DNA from: Oceanobacillus sp. HTM 045
Lineage (GTDB): Bacteria; Pseudomonadota; Alphaproteobacteria; Rhodobacterales; Rhodobacteraceae
Reading direction: 5' to 3'
Assembly: GCA_009733745.1 (NCBI GenBank)
Contig: WNWL01000003.1
Span: 1 to 64,000, forward strand
Length of the DNA: 64,000 nucleotides
A program made the position numbers and the translations under genes. Under the pieces are notes generated by a model. It saw nothing but the letters and a program-made list of their open reading frames with translations. It ran no database searches and was not told where the DNA came from. Shown one piece after another: positions 53,571-62,010 of the stretch. Every line of letters starts with the position of its first letter. Position 1 is the first letter of the stretch.

Positions 53571-54718
53571 CAGTTCTGGCCCGTCCGCACGACGATCTGC
53601 CCGTCGACCACGTCGAACAGGTAGTGGCGGCTATCCATCTGGCCGTTATCGCCGAACGACACGTTGCCGAGGATCGTCCCCTCGAAGGTGCCGCCGCGGA
53701 TGCGCTCGGCAATGGCGGTCTTGTCGAGCGTGCCGAGCTCGTTCGCGGCCATCGCCCAGACCTGGATCGCCAGTGCGCCGAGGGCCATGAACTTGTCGGG
53801 CGTCTCGCCAAACATTTCCTCGGTCTTGGCGATGAAGTCGAGATTGGCCTGGTAAGTGGTGAACGGCTCGATGTCCGGGAAGTAGATGTCCGCGCCGATC
53901 AGCCCGTTCGCGGCCTCGCCCGCAACGCCGATCACGCTGGGCGCGATGGTGCCGACCGCGGCGACAAGCTCACCGGGAAGCTGCACGCCCGCCGCCTGCC
54001 GGATGATCGCCGGCATGCCGAGGCCCTCGTTCGCGTTGATCGCGATGGTGATTTCCGGCTCCGCCGCGCGGACATTGGTGAGCGCGACGCGGAAATCGGC
54101 CTGGTCGAACGGGAACTTCTCGACCGCGACCACCTCGTAAGCGTGGCCCAGCGCCTGAAGCGCCGCCTCGATCGAGGCCTGCGCGCCCTCGCCATAGGCA
54201 TCGTTCTCGGTCAGGAACGCGATCCGCGTGAAGCCGCGGTCGACGATGTACTGCGCGATCACGGCGCCGTCCTGGCCGTTCGAGCTGTTGAGCCGGATCG
54301 GCAGCGGGTTGCCCTCGCCCGAGAGGATCGGGTCGGCCTTCGAGATCGCGGTGATGTCGAGGACGTCGGCTCGCGCGATGACCGGCTGCATCGCCAGCGT
54401 CACCGGGCTGTTCCAGCCCTCGATGATCACGGAGACGCCCTCGGAGATCAGCTCGGACGCGCGGGAGACACCGACCGCGGGGGTCGATTCGTCGTCGCGG
54501 ACGATCAGTTCGATCTGGCGGCCGAGCACGCCGCCCTGCTCGTTGATGATCGTGGCCATCGACTCGATGGCGTGGCTCACGTGCTGGCCCTGCGGGCCCG
54601 CGCCGCCACTCAGTGGAAAGATCACGCCAACCTTGACCGGATCGTCGGACGCCTGGGCCGACCCCATGATCGACGCAGCGGCAATGGCGGCCGCCGCGGC
54701 GGCCTTGCGAATATTCAT
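53570..54718 (-). CDS. LivK-type ABC substrate-binding protein
   Basis: This 382-residue periplasmic receptor has a Sec signal (MNIRKAAAAAAIAAASIMGSAQAS) and the fold start VKVGVIFPLSGGAGPQGQHV. Relatives bind branched amino acids, aromatic acids or other carboxylates. It is the first gene of the minus-strand half of the CoA module, with GGGAGGAAG before ATG 54718, and a well-formed promoter/operator directly upstream. An aromatic or cyclic acid ligand is inferred from the PaaK-like ligase. Confidence 0.9.
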   Translation of the reverse strand: MNIRKAAAAAAIAAASIMGSAQASDDPVKVGVIFPLSGGAGPQGQHVSHAIESMATIINEQGGVLGRQIELIVRDDESTPAVGVSRASELISEGVSVIIEGWNSPVTLAMQPVIARADVLDITAISKADPILSGEGNPLPIRLNSSNGQDGAVIAQYIVDRGFTRIAFLTENDAYGEGAQASIEAALQALGHAYEVVAVEKFPFDQADFRVALTNVRAAEPEITIAINANEGLGMPAIIRQAAGVQLPGELVAAVGTIAPSVIGVAGEAANGLIGADIYFPDIEPFTTYQANLDFIAKTEEMFGETPDKFMALGALAIQVWAMAANELGTLDKTAIAERIRGGTFEGTILGNVSFGDNGQMDSRHYLFDVVDGQIVVRTGQN

Positions 54719-54747
54719 TTCTTCCTCCCTGTCGAAGTCTTCTGCGA

Positions 54748-54765
54748 ACATACTATTCGGTATGT
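54748..54765. promoter_or_regulatory. TetR-type operator, site 1
   Basis: ACATACTATTCGGTATGT is a perfect 6-bp inverted repeat with a 6-bp spacer. It covers the -10 and part of the spacer of the minus-strand promoter, so binding would block transcription of the importer/ligase operon. Confidence 0.7.
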
Positions 54766-54778
54766 CTATATGCGTCAA
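54750..54778 (-). promoter_or_regulatory. Promoter TTGACG-N17-TAGTAT
   Basis: The minus-strand -35 TTGACG (54773-54778) and -10 TAGTAT (54750-54755) are spaced by 17 bp. The expected start is about 25 nt before ATG 54718, leaving room for the GGGAGGAAG ribosome site. Confidence 0.7.
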
Positions 54779-55047
54779 TCTCGGAAGCTCTGCACCCGGC
54801 CACCAAGCGAAGCTGCAACCGATATGGTGTGGCCCCACCAGCCACTCGCGGGAGCCCAGAAGAACTCGGCGGATCCTGCGCTGCATCGCAATAATCAACG
54901 TATTATCAGTGATCTCAGCGGCATCCAGCCACTCACAGCAGCGCCTCGACCGCACCGCAACATTCAGGTTAAACGCCGGATCGTCCGTGGCACCGGCCAG
55001 GCAGCCAAAGGGCCCCATCTCGATTTTCTCATCAAACCCTGTTGAAA

Positions 55048-55065
55048 AGATACCAATCAGTATGT
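55048..55065. promoter_or_regulatory. TetR-type operator, site 2
   Basis: AGATACCAATCAGTATGT matches site 1 in both arms except one base (AGATAC instead of ACATAC) and has the same 6-bp spacer. A TTGAAA -35-like element lies just upstream (55042-55047) and a weak TAGCGT 17 bp later, so the site would sit in the plus-strand promoter. Confidence 0.65.
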
Positions 55066-55096
55066 AGCGTCCGCGGCAATCACGGGAGGGATCCTC

Positions 55097-55882
55097 ATGG
55101 CCGAAACGGCCCCGGAATCAGGCGTCGCGACGCGCACGGTCGGCGCGGTCCGGATCATCCGAATCGACAGGCCGGCGGCCCGCAACGCGCTGAACCCGGC
55201 GCTGCTGACGGCATTGCAGGGCGCCTTCGCTGCGGCCGACGCCGCCCCGGCGGTGCGCGCCATCGTGCTGACGGGCGGAACAGAGGTTTTCTCCGCCGGG
55301 GCCGATATCGACGCGCTCGGCGGGCACACGGCCGCGACCTATCCCGATTCGCCCAATCGACACGCCTTCGATGCGGTGCGCGCGACGGCCAAGCCTGTTG
55401 TCGCCGCGGTTTCGGGCTGGTGCCTTGGCGGCGGGTGCGAGCTGGCGCTCGGTTGTGACCTTATCGTGGCGGGTGACACAGCGATGTTCGGCCAGCCCGA
55501 GATTCGCGTCGGAATCATTCCCGGAGCGGGTGGAACGCTGCTCTGGGCGCCCCGTTGCGGGGCGGGAATACAGGCGGAAACGGCGCTGACGGCGCGATTC
55601 GTGGATGCCTGGGAAGCGCGCCGGATCGGGCTGGCGGATCGGGTGGTTCCCGCCGCGAGCGTGGTCGAGGCGGCCCTGAAGCTTGCGAACCAGATCGCCG
55701 GGCAGGCTCCCCTGGCGGTTCGGGCCGCGAAAAAGTCCATTCGGAACAATCAGTTATCTCCGATGTCCGCTGCGCTGGAGGCGGAGGTGCAGATCATGTC
55801 CGGGCTGCTGGCCAGCGAGGACTCGCGGGAGGGCGTCGCGGCCTTCCTCGAGAAGCGCGCGCCGAAATTCGAGGGGCGGTGA
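55097..55882 (+). CDS. Enoyl-CoA hydratase/isomerase (crotonase) family protein
   Basis: This 261-residue crotonase has the oxyanion-hole block VFSAGADIDAL and GWCLGGGCELALGCDLIVA. The first catalytic Glu lies in FGQPEIRVGIIPGAGGT and a second Glu in GIQAETAL. It should hydrate a 2-enoyl-CoA. It is the first gene of the plus-strand half of the CoA module, with GGGAGG before the ATG, and its stop overlaps the next start by TGATG. Confidence 0.9.
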   Translation: MAETAPESGVATRTVGAVRIIRIDRPAARNALNPALLTALQGAFAAADAAPAVRAIVLTGGTEVFSAGADIDALGGHTAATYPDSPNRHAFDAVRATAKPVVAAVSGWCLGGGCELALGCDLIVAGDTAMFGQPEIRVGIIPGAGGTLLWAPRCGAGIQAETALTARFVDAWEARRIGLADRVVPAASVVEAALKLANQIAGQAPLAVRAAKKSIRNNQLSPMSAALEAEVQIMSGLLASEDSREGVAAFLEKRAPKFEGR

Positions 55883-56415
55883 TGAGTTCACGTCATGACA
55901 TTGTCCCCGGCACCGACTATGCCACGCTTCTCAAGTCACTGCGGAAGGCGATGCGCGCGGGAGAGCCGCTGCTGATCGCCGGCGACCTCGCCGGCGGGTT
56001 CGGCGGGGACAGCGCGGAATGGGCCGGGCTTCTCGACACCGCGCGCGTGCCAGTGGCGGTCGCCGCAACGGGCCCGGTCGGGCCGCGCGGGCTGGCGCTG
56101 ATGCTGCTGGCGGACATTGCCGTCGCCACGCCTGACGCTGCCGCGAGCGAGGACCTGCGCGCCATGCCCGGCCTTTCCGCGCTCGCGGTGCGCTGCCTCG
56201 GAAGTGCCGGGCGGCGTTGCATATTTTCCGATCCGCTGACCGTGATGGAGGCGCAGGGGCACCTGCTTCGCGCCACCGACCCGGTGGCGGAAGCGGAGGT
56301 GCTGCTCGCCGCGCTGCCCGCTGGCGCGCGCCCGGCGCTCAATGCGGCGCGGCACTTGCCCTTCGCGGAGGCGCTCGAATTCGACCTGCTGCAACATCGG
56401 ACAGTGACAGAATGA
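55882..56415 (+). CDS. Truncated crotonase-like protein
   Basis: This 177-residue protein resembles the middle and C-terminal part of a crotonase (LALMLLADIAVATPDAAASED.., AQGHLLRATDPVAEAEVLLAALP). It is about 80 residues short and lacks the catalytic Glu blocks, and the oxyanion-hole region is degenerate. The overlaps on both sides (TGATG, ATGA) and an intact frame argue for a maintained gene, not a decaying one. A non-catalytic partner or scaffold for the full-length crotonase is one possibility; the function is not known. Confidence 0.65.
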   Translation: MSSRHDIVPGTDYATLLKSLRKAMRAGEPLLIAGDLAGGFGGDSAEWAGLLDTARVPVAVAATGPVGPRGLALMLLADIAVATPDAAASEDLRAMPGLSALAVRCLGSAGRRCIFSDPLTVMEAQGHLLRATDPVAEAEVLLAALPAGARPALNAARHLPFAEALEFDLLQHRTVTE

Positions 56416-56795
56416 CCACCGATCCCCGTTTCGACGGCCCCGGGCCGGACCAGACCTGGCGCGACGCGCTCGCCGCCGGGAGGCTGGAAATCCAGCATTG
56501 CACGGCCTGCGACGCCGCCCAGTTCCCGCCGAGCCTCGTCTGCCGCACCTGCGGCGCACCGGCCCCCAGCATGGTCGCGGCGAGCGGCAAGGGAATTGTC
56601 TACAGCACGACAACTGTCCGCCGTCGTGACGGGGCGCACAATGTCTCCGTCATCGAACTCGCGGAGGGACCGCGGATCATGTCACGTGTCACGGATTTGT
56701 CCGGCGTCGTACGGATAGGCGCGGAAGTCACCGCCAAGGCTGAAATGGGCGATTCCGGGCCGGTTCTCGTCTTCGTGCCGGAGGGGTCGGAATGA
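56412..56795 (+). CDS. DUF35 OB-fold/zinc-ribbon protein
   Basis: This 127-residue protein has a zinc ribbon (CTACD.. CRTCG, two CxxC pairs at about residues 30-50) followed by an OB-fold (GIVYSTTTVRRRDG.., IMSRVTDLSGVVRIGAEVTA). DUF35 proteins bind acyl-CoA and form complexes with thiolase-fold partners, for example with the aldolase Ltp2 in steroid side-chain breakdown. The gene overlaps both the crotonase-like gene and the thiolase gene by ATGA, which strongly suggests a complex with the latter. Confidence 0.87.
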   Translation: MTTDPRFDGPGPDQTWRDALAAGRLEIQHCTACDAAQFPPSLVCRTCGAPAPSMVAASGKGIVYSTTTVRRRDGAHNVSVIELAEGPRIMSRVTDLSGVVRIGAEVTAKAEMGDSGPVLVFVPEGSE

Positions 56796-57940
56796 GCGAT
56801 CCGATGCGCGGCAGCACGGCCATTGTCGGCACCGGAATCACCAACCGCTGGGACGCGCCGGGACGGACCGCGTTCGACCAGTTGCAGGAGGCGGCGATCC
56901 TCGCGCTGGAGGATGCAGGGCTGACCACGAAGGACGTGGACGGTCTCTTCTGCGCCCTCTCCGTCTCCGGCCTGCCGGTGCTGAACGTGGCCGAGAAGCT
57001 GGGGCTGGAACTCCGCCATGCGGACGGGACGATGGCGGGGGGCTCCTCCTTCATTTTCCACATGCGCTCGGCGATGGCGGCGCTGAATGCCGGGCTCTGC
57101 GACGTGGCGCTGATCTGCTACGGCTCGAACCAGCGGAGCGCGGGGGGCAAGCTGGCGGCGATGCCGGACCCGCAGCCCTACGAGGCGCCTTACGGTGCGC
57201 TTTACCCGATCTCCAGCTACGCGCTAGCCGCGGCGCGGCACATGCACGAGCATGGCACGACGCGCGAGCAGCTTGCCGAGATCGCCGTGGCGGCGCGGCA
57301 ATGGGCAAAGCTAAACCCCGCGGCCATGATGCGGGACGAGCTGACGCGCGACGACGTGCTCGGCTCGCGCATGGTCTCCGATCCGCTGACCAAGGCCGAT
57401 TGCTGCCTCGTCACCGATGGCGGCGGGGCGCTGGTTATGGTGCGCGCCGACCGGGCGAAGGACCATGCCGCACCCGTGCCGCTGCTCGGGGTCGGCACGG
57501 CGGTGAGCCACCGGCAGATCGCCTCGATGCCCGATTTCACCACCACGGCGGCGGTGCAGTCGGGGGCGGAAGCCTACCGCATGGCCGGGCTCGGCCCGGC
57601 GGATATCGACCATGTCATGGTCTACGACGCCTTCACCATCTGCACGCTGATGTTCCTCGAGGATCTCGGCTTCTGCGCCAAGGGCGAGGGCGGGGCATTC
57701 TGCGCGTCGGGGGCGATCGCGCCGGGCGGGTCGTTGCCGGTCAACACCAATGGCGGCGGGCTCTCCTGCAACCACCCCGGCATGTACGGGATCTTCACCG
57801 TGATCGAGGCGGCCGAGCAGTTGCGCGGCCGCTGTGGCGCCCGGCAGGTGCCGGGCGCGGAGGTGGCGCTGGCCCATGCCAATGGCGGCGTGCTCTCCAG
57901 CCAGGCGACCGCGATCCTCGGCACGCCGGCAACCCTCTGA
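56792..57940 (+). CDS. Thiolase-fold protein (SCP-x/Ltp2-like), no Cys nucleophile
   Basis: This 382-residue thiolase-superfamily protein is of the lipid-transfer/SCP-x type. Where thiolases carry the nucleophilic Cys it reads DGTMAGGSSFIFHM, with no Cys. The C-terminal GGGLSCNHPGMYG and HANGGVLSSQ blocks are kept, and a YDAFT segment is present. Loss of the Cys together with a DUF35 partner resembles Ltp2-type retro-aldolases, which use Tyr residues to cleave a 3-hydroxyacyl-CoA. Aldolytic cleavage is therefore more likely than thiolysis, by inference. Confidence 0.85.
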   Translation: MSDPMRGSTAIVGTGITNRWDAPGRTAFDQLQEAAILALEDAGLTTKDVDGLFCALSVSGLPVLNVAEKLGLELRHADGTMAGGSSFIFHMRSAMAALNAGLCDVALICYGSNQRSAGGKLAAMPDPQPYEAPYGALYPISSYALAAARHMHEHGTTREQLAEIAVAARQWAKLNPAAMMRDELTRDDVLGSRMVSDPLTKADCCLVTDGGGALVMVRADRAKDHAAPVPLLGVGTAVSHRQIASMPDFTTTAAVQSGAEAYRMAGLGPADIDHVMVYDAFTICTLMFLEDLGFCAKGEGGAFCASGAIAPGGSLPVNTNGGGLSCNHPGMYGIFTVIEAAEQLRGRCGARQVPGAEVALAHANGGVLSSQATAILGTPATL

Positions 57941-57956
57941 GAAGGAAGACGAGAAG

Positions 57957-58871
57957 ATGAGCGGAATACTGGAAGGAAAGGTCGCCATCGTCACCGGCGC
58001 CGGCCAGGGCGTCGGCCGGGCGGTGGCCGAGGGGCTGGCGGCCGAGGGCGCGAAGGTGGTGGTCAACGACATCGGCGTGACCCTGACCGGCGAGAGCGAG
58101 AACCCCTCCGCCGCGGACGAGGTGGCCGGGGCGATCCGCGCCGCGGGCGGCGAGGCGGTGGGCAACACCGACTCGGTGGTCGAGCCGGAGAACGCGGCGA
58201 AGATCGTCCAGAACGCGCTCGACAGCTTCGGGCGGATCGACCTGGTGGTGAACAACGCCGGCATCCTGCGCGACACGATCTTCCACCGCATGACCGCGGC
58301 GGAGTGGCGCCCGGTGATCGACGTGCACCTGCATGGCAGCTTCAACGTCTCTGCCGCCGCCGCGCCGCATTTCCGCAAGCAGGAGAGCGGCTCCTTCGTG
58401 CACATGACCTCGACCGCGGGGCTGATCGGCAATTTCGGGCAGGCCAACTACATGGCCGCGAAGCTCGGAATCGTCGGGCTCTCGCGGGGGATCGCGATGG
58501 ACCTGCAGCGCTTCAACGTGCGCTCCAACTGCATCGCGCCCTTCGCGTGGAGCCGGATGGTGTCCTCCATCCCGACCGAGACGGAGGCCGACAAGATCCG
58601 CGTCGCCAAGCTGAAGCGGATGACGCCGGAGAAGATCGCGCCGCTGGTCGCCTTCCTCGGCGCGGACGCGGCGGCGGGCATCTCGGGGCAGATCTTCTCA
58701 GTGCGCAACAACGAGATCTTCCTGTTCAACCAGCCGCGCCCGGTGCGCACCATCCACCGCGGCGAGGGCTGGACGGCGCAGGCGATCGCGGAGCAGCTGC
58801 CGGGGGCCTTCGGCCCGTCCTTCACGCCGCTGGAGCGGTCGGCCGAGGTCATCACCTGGGATCCGGTCTGA
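57957..58871 (+). CDS. SDR, MFE-2-type (R)-3-hydroxyacyl-CoA dehydrogenase-like
   Basis: This 304-residue SDR has cofactor loop TGAGQGVG, the long VNDIGVTLTGE.. loop seen in multifunctional enzyme type 2 and 17-beta-HSD4, NNAGILRD, and YMAAK. The extended C-terminus (EIFLFNQPRPVRTIHRGEGWT) is also typical of MFE-2 dehydrogenase domains. It would oxidise a (3R)-hydroxyacyl-CoA. The MaoC hydratase gene follows with a TGATG-like overlap, giving the two MFE-2 activities as separate proteins. Confidence 0.88.
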   Translation: MSGILEGKVAIVTGAGQGVGRAVAEGLAAEGAKVVVNDIGVTLTGESENPSAADEVAGAIRAAGGEAVGNTDSVVEPENAAKIVQNALDSFGRIDLVVNNAGILRDTIFHRMTAAEWRPVIDVHLHGSFNVSAAAAPHFRKQESGSFVHMTSTAGLIGNFGQANYMAAKLGIVGLSRGIAMDLQRFNVRSNCIAPFAWSRMVSSIPTETEADKIRVAKLKRMTPEKIAPLVAFLGADAAAGISGQIFSVRNNEIFLFNQPRPVRTIHRGEGWTAQAIAEQLPGAFGPSFTPLERSAEVITWDPV

Positions 58872-59737
58872 TGGCGATCGACCCGGAAAAGCTGCTGGCG
58901 CTGGAGTTTCCCGATATCCGCCACGACTATGACTGGCGCGACTGCGTGCTCTACGGGCTCGGGCTCGGCTGCGGCATCGACCCGCTGGACGAGGGTCAGC
59001 TTCGGCACGTCGACGAGACCAGGCTCGCCGCGGCGCCGACCATGGCGAACGTGCTGGCCTATCCCGGCTTCTGGATGCGCGACCTCGACACGGGGATCGA
59101 CTACTTGCGCGTCGTCCACGGCGAGCACGCGACCGAACTGCACCGGCCGCTGCCGGTGCGGGGCAGCGTGATCGGCCGGTCGCGGATCGTGGACCTGGTG
59201 GACAAGGGCGAGGGCAAGGGCGCGCTGGTCTATGTCGAGCGCGAGATCGTCGACGCCGACACCGACGAGAAGCTGGCGACGATCAACCAGACGGTGTTCT
59301 GCCGCGGGGATGGCGGGTTCGGCGGCCCGGCGGAGCAGACCCGCAGGCCGCACCCCGTGCCCGAGCGCGCGCCGGACCGGAGCGTCGAGATGCCGACGCA
59401 TCCGCAGCTGGCGCTGATCTACCGGCTGAGCGGCGACCTGAACCCGCTCCACTCCGACCCGGAGACGGCGCGGAAGGCCGGTTTCCCGCGGCCGATCCTG
59501 CACGGGCTGGCGACCTTCGGGATCGCCGGCAACGCGATGGTGGCCGATTGCTGCGGCGGTGACCCGGCGCGCTACCGGAGCCTCGCCGGGCGGTTCTCCG
59601 CCCCGGTCTTCCCCGGCGACACGATCACCGTGGACATCTGGGACGAGGCCCCCGGCCAGGCCGCCTACCGCGCCCGCGTGGCGGAGCGCGACGCGGTAGT
59701 CATCAACAACGGCAGGTTCACCTGGGGAGAGGCGTGA
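58871..59737 (+). CDS. MaoC-family enoyl-CoA hydratase 2
   Basis: This 288-residue double hot-dog hydratase carries the hydratase 2 motif YRLSGDLNPLHSDPETA at about residues 180-196, with the catalytic Asp and His, then GFPRPILHGL. It adds water to trans-2-enoyl-CoA to give the (3R)-hydroxy ester, the substrate expected for the adjacent SDR. ATG 58871 overlaps the SDR stop. This size and motif match the hydratase half of MFE-2. Confidence 0.9.
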   Translation: MAIDPEKLLALEFPDIRHDYDWRDCVLYGLGLGCGIDPLDEGQLRHVDETRLAAAPTMANVLAYPGFWMRDLDTGIDYLRVVHGEHATELHRPLPVRGSVIGRSRIVDLVDKGEGKGALVYVEREIVDADTDEKLATINQTVFCRGDGGFGGPAEQTRRPHPVPERAPDRSVEMPTHPQLALIYRLSGDLNPLHSDPETARKAGFPRPILHGLATFGIAGNAMVADCCGGDPARYRSLAGRFSAPVFPGDTITVDIWDEAPGQAAYRARVAERDAVVINNGRFTWGEA

Positions 59738-60897
59738 TGGATTTCGGGCTCAGCGAAGATCAGCGCGCGCTGCAGGAGACGGCGCGCAGGTTCGCGCAGA
59801 CGGAACTGCCGGAGCTGGCGCGGCAGGTGGAGGAAACCGCCGAGCCGGTGCCGCATGACTGGCTGCACCGCTACGCGGAGATGGGCTTTCTCGGCATCAA
59901 CACGCGCGAGGAGCATGGCGGGCTGGGCCTGCCGCTGCTCGATGCACTGATCGTGCTGGAGGAGTTCGCCAAGGTCTCGGTCGGGGTAGCCTTCCCGGTT
60001 TTCGAGTGCTGCACCGGGCCGGTGCGGATCGTGGAGGCGCACGGGCAGAAGGCGCTGACCGACCGGGTGATGCCGAAGATGCTGGCGGGCGAGATGCTGG
60101 TGGCGATCACCATGTCGGAGCCCGACGCGGGCACGGCGCTGACCGACCTGCGCACGAAAGCCGTGATCGAGGGCGACGAGATCGTCATCAACGGCGCCAA
60201 GCGCTGGTGCTCCGGCGCCGGGCACTCGGAGGGCTATGTCGTCTTCTGCCGGTTCGACGACATCCCCGGCGCGAAGGGCGTCGGCGCGGTGTTCGTGGAC
60301 CGGGACACGCCGGGCCTCAGCTTCGGCGCGCAGGAGCGGCTGATGGGCTTCCGCGGCGTCCCCTCGGCGGACATGACCTTCGAGAACGTGCGCGTGCCGC
60401 GCGATCACCTGCTGGTCGGCGCGGGCGGCTTCGCCGGGCTGATGGGCCTCTTCAACATCGAGCGGTTGGGCAACGCCACCATGGCGCTAGGCGTCGCCGC
60501 CGGGGCGCTGGAGCAGGTGACGGCCTACGTGCAGGAGCGCAGCCAGTTCGGCAAGCCGATCATCGACTTCCAGGCGGTGCAGATCCGCCTCGCGGAGATG
60601 GCGATGAAGGTCGATGCCGCGCGCCTGCTGATCCACCGCGCCGCGGCCAACGCGGGCACCGGCCTGCCCGCCCCGCTCGACGCCTCGATGGCGAAATGCT
60701 TCATCAACGAGGCCACGCGCGAGGTGACCGCGGCGGCGATGCAGCTGATGGGCGGCTACGGCTACGCCGCCGAGTACGGCATGGAGCGGCGGCTGCGCGA
60801 CAGCTACGGCTGGGGCATCGCCGGGGGGGCGATCGACATCCAGAAGGTCAACATCGCCGGCGCGCTGGTCGGGCGCCGCTTCAACCAGCGGGCCTGA
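59737..60897 (+). CDS. Acyl-CoA dehydrogenase with atypical active site
   Basis: This 386-residue acyl-CoA dehydrogenase has ITMSEPDAGTALTDLRTKA, ERSQFGKPIIDFQAVQIRLAEMAMKVDAARLL and MGGYGYAAEYGMERRLRD. Where the family has the catalytic Glu of IYEGT it reads GIAGGAIDIQ, so the usual base is absent. Another residue may serve, as in isovaleryl-type enzymes, or the substrate may be unusual. It starts at ATG 59737 in a TGATG overlap with the MaoC gene. Confidence 0.87.
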   Translation: MDFGLSEDQRALQETARRFAQTELPELARQVEETAEPVPHDWLHRYAEMGFLGINTREEHGGLGLPLLDALIVLEEFAKVSVGVAFPVFECCTGPVRIVEAHGQKALTDRVMPKMLAGEMLVAITMSEPDAGTALTDLRTKAVIEGDEIVINGAKRWCSGAGHSEGYVVFCRFDDIPGAKGVGAVFVDRDTPGLSFGAQERLMGFRGVPSADMTFENVRVPRDHLLVGAGGFAGLMGLFNIERLGNATMALGVAAGALEQVTAYVQERSQFGKPIIDFQAVQIRLAEMAMKVDAARLLIHRAAANAGTGLPAPLDASMAKCFINEATREVTAAAMQLMGGYGYAAEYGMERRLRDSYGWGIAGGAIDIQKVNIAGALVGRRFNQRA

Positions 60898-60898
60898 G

Positions 60899-61969
60899 AT
60901 GGGCGCCGTCCTCGTTGCCGGGGCGACCGGCGTCATCGGCCTCGCCGCGATCCGGCATTTCGCGTCGCTCGGGCGCGAGGTCATCGCCGTTTCCCGCCGC
61001 GCGCCGCCGGAGGTGCCGGGGGTGCGCCATGTTGCGCTCGACCTGACCGACGGCCCCGCCTGCGCGGCGGCGCTCGCGGGGCTCGACGTGGAGCATGTCG
61101 TCTATGCCGCGCTCTACGAGAAGCCCGACCTCGTGGCCGGGTGGCGCGACCCGGAGCAGATGGCGACCAACCTCGCCATGCTGGAGAACCTCGTCACACC
61201 GCTCGCGGAGGGCCTCGCGCATGTGTCGCTGTTGCAGGGCACGAAGGCCTACGGCGTGCACATCCGCCCCTTCCCGGTGCCGGCGAAGGAAAGCTGGCCG
61301 CGGCACGACCACGAGAACTTCTACTGGCTGCAGGAGGACTGGCTGCGCGCAGCCGCCGCGCGGCACGCCTTTGCCTTCACCATCTTCCGCCCGCAGGTCG
61401 TGTTCGGCGACGCGGTAGGCGTGGCGATGAACCTGACGCCGGTGATTGGCGTCTGGGCGGCGCTGCGGAAGGCGGAGGACAAGCCCTTCTCCTTCCCCGG
61501 CGGGCCGCCCTACCTGCTGGAGGCCGTGGACGCGGAGCTGATCGCGAAGGCGCTGGCCTGGGCGGCGGAGGCGGAGACGGCGCGGGGCGAGACCTTCAAC
61601 ATCACCAATGGCGACGTGATGGTCTGGCAGAACCTCTGGCCCGCGCTGGCCGATGCGCTCGGGGTCGAGACCGGCCCGGAAGAGCCCGCTTCGCTCGCGG
61701 CGGAGATGCCGGGGCGCGAGGCGGCGTGGCAAGAGGTGGTCAGCCAGCATGGCCTCCGCCCCTCCACCATCGCCGGGCTGGTCGGGCACTCGCACCACTA
61801 CGCCGATTTCTGCTTCGCCCACGGGGCGAAGCGCACGCCCGCGCCGGTGCTGGTGAGCACGATCAAGCTGCGCCAGGCGGGGTTCCATGACTGCGTCGAT
61901 ACGGAAGAGATGTTCCGCGCCCAGATCGCCCGGCTCCAGTCGGAGCGGATGATCCCGCCGAGAGGCTGA
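60899..61969 (+). CDS. PRISE-type SDR (progesterone 5-beta-reductase/iridoid synthase-like)
   Basis: This 356-residue NAD(P)-dependent protein has the Rossmann start VLVAGATGVIGLAAIRHF, VSRR, LQGTKAYGVH and NFYWLQEDWL. The last matches the NFYYxxED motif with the catalytic Tyr of the PRISE family of enone 1,4-reductases known from plants and bacteria. It could reduce a conjugated ketone or unsaturated intermediate of the imported compound. The gene begins 1 bp after the acyl-CoA dehydrogenase stop. Confidence 0.83.
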   Translation: MGAVLVAGATGVIGLAAIRHFASLGREVIAVSRRAPPEVPGVRHVALDLTDGPACAAALAGLDVEHVVYAALYEKPDLVAGWRDPEQMATNLAMLENLVTPLAEGLAHVSLLQGTKAYGVHIRPFPVPAKESWPRHDHENFYWLQEDWLRAAAARHAFAFTIFRPQVVFGDAVGVAMNLTPVIGVWAALRKAEDKPFSFPGGPPYLLEAVDAELIAKALAWAAEAETARGETFNITNGDVMVWQNLWPALADALGVETGPEEPASLAAEMPGREAAWQEVVSQHGLRPSTIAGLVGHSHHYADFCFAHGAKRTPAPVLVSTIKLRQAGFHDCVDTEEMFRAQIARLQSERMIPPRG

Positions 61970-62010
61970 CCGAGAAACTGAGAGACGCGGACGACCGGGG
62001 AGGAAAGAAG

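Larger units (their letters stand above)
54719..55096. other. Divergent regulatory region of the CoA module
   Basis: These 378 bases contain no convincing gene. They hold two oppositely oriented promoters near the ends, each with a matching ATAC-N6-GTAT operator. About 280 bp in the middle show no recognisable feature. Confidence 0.65.
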
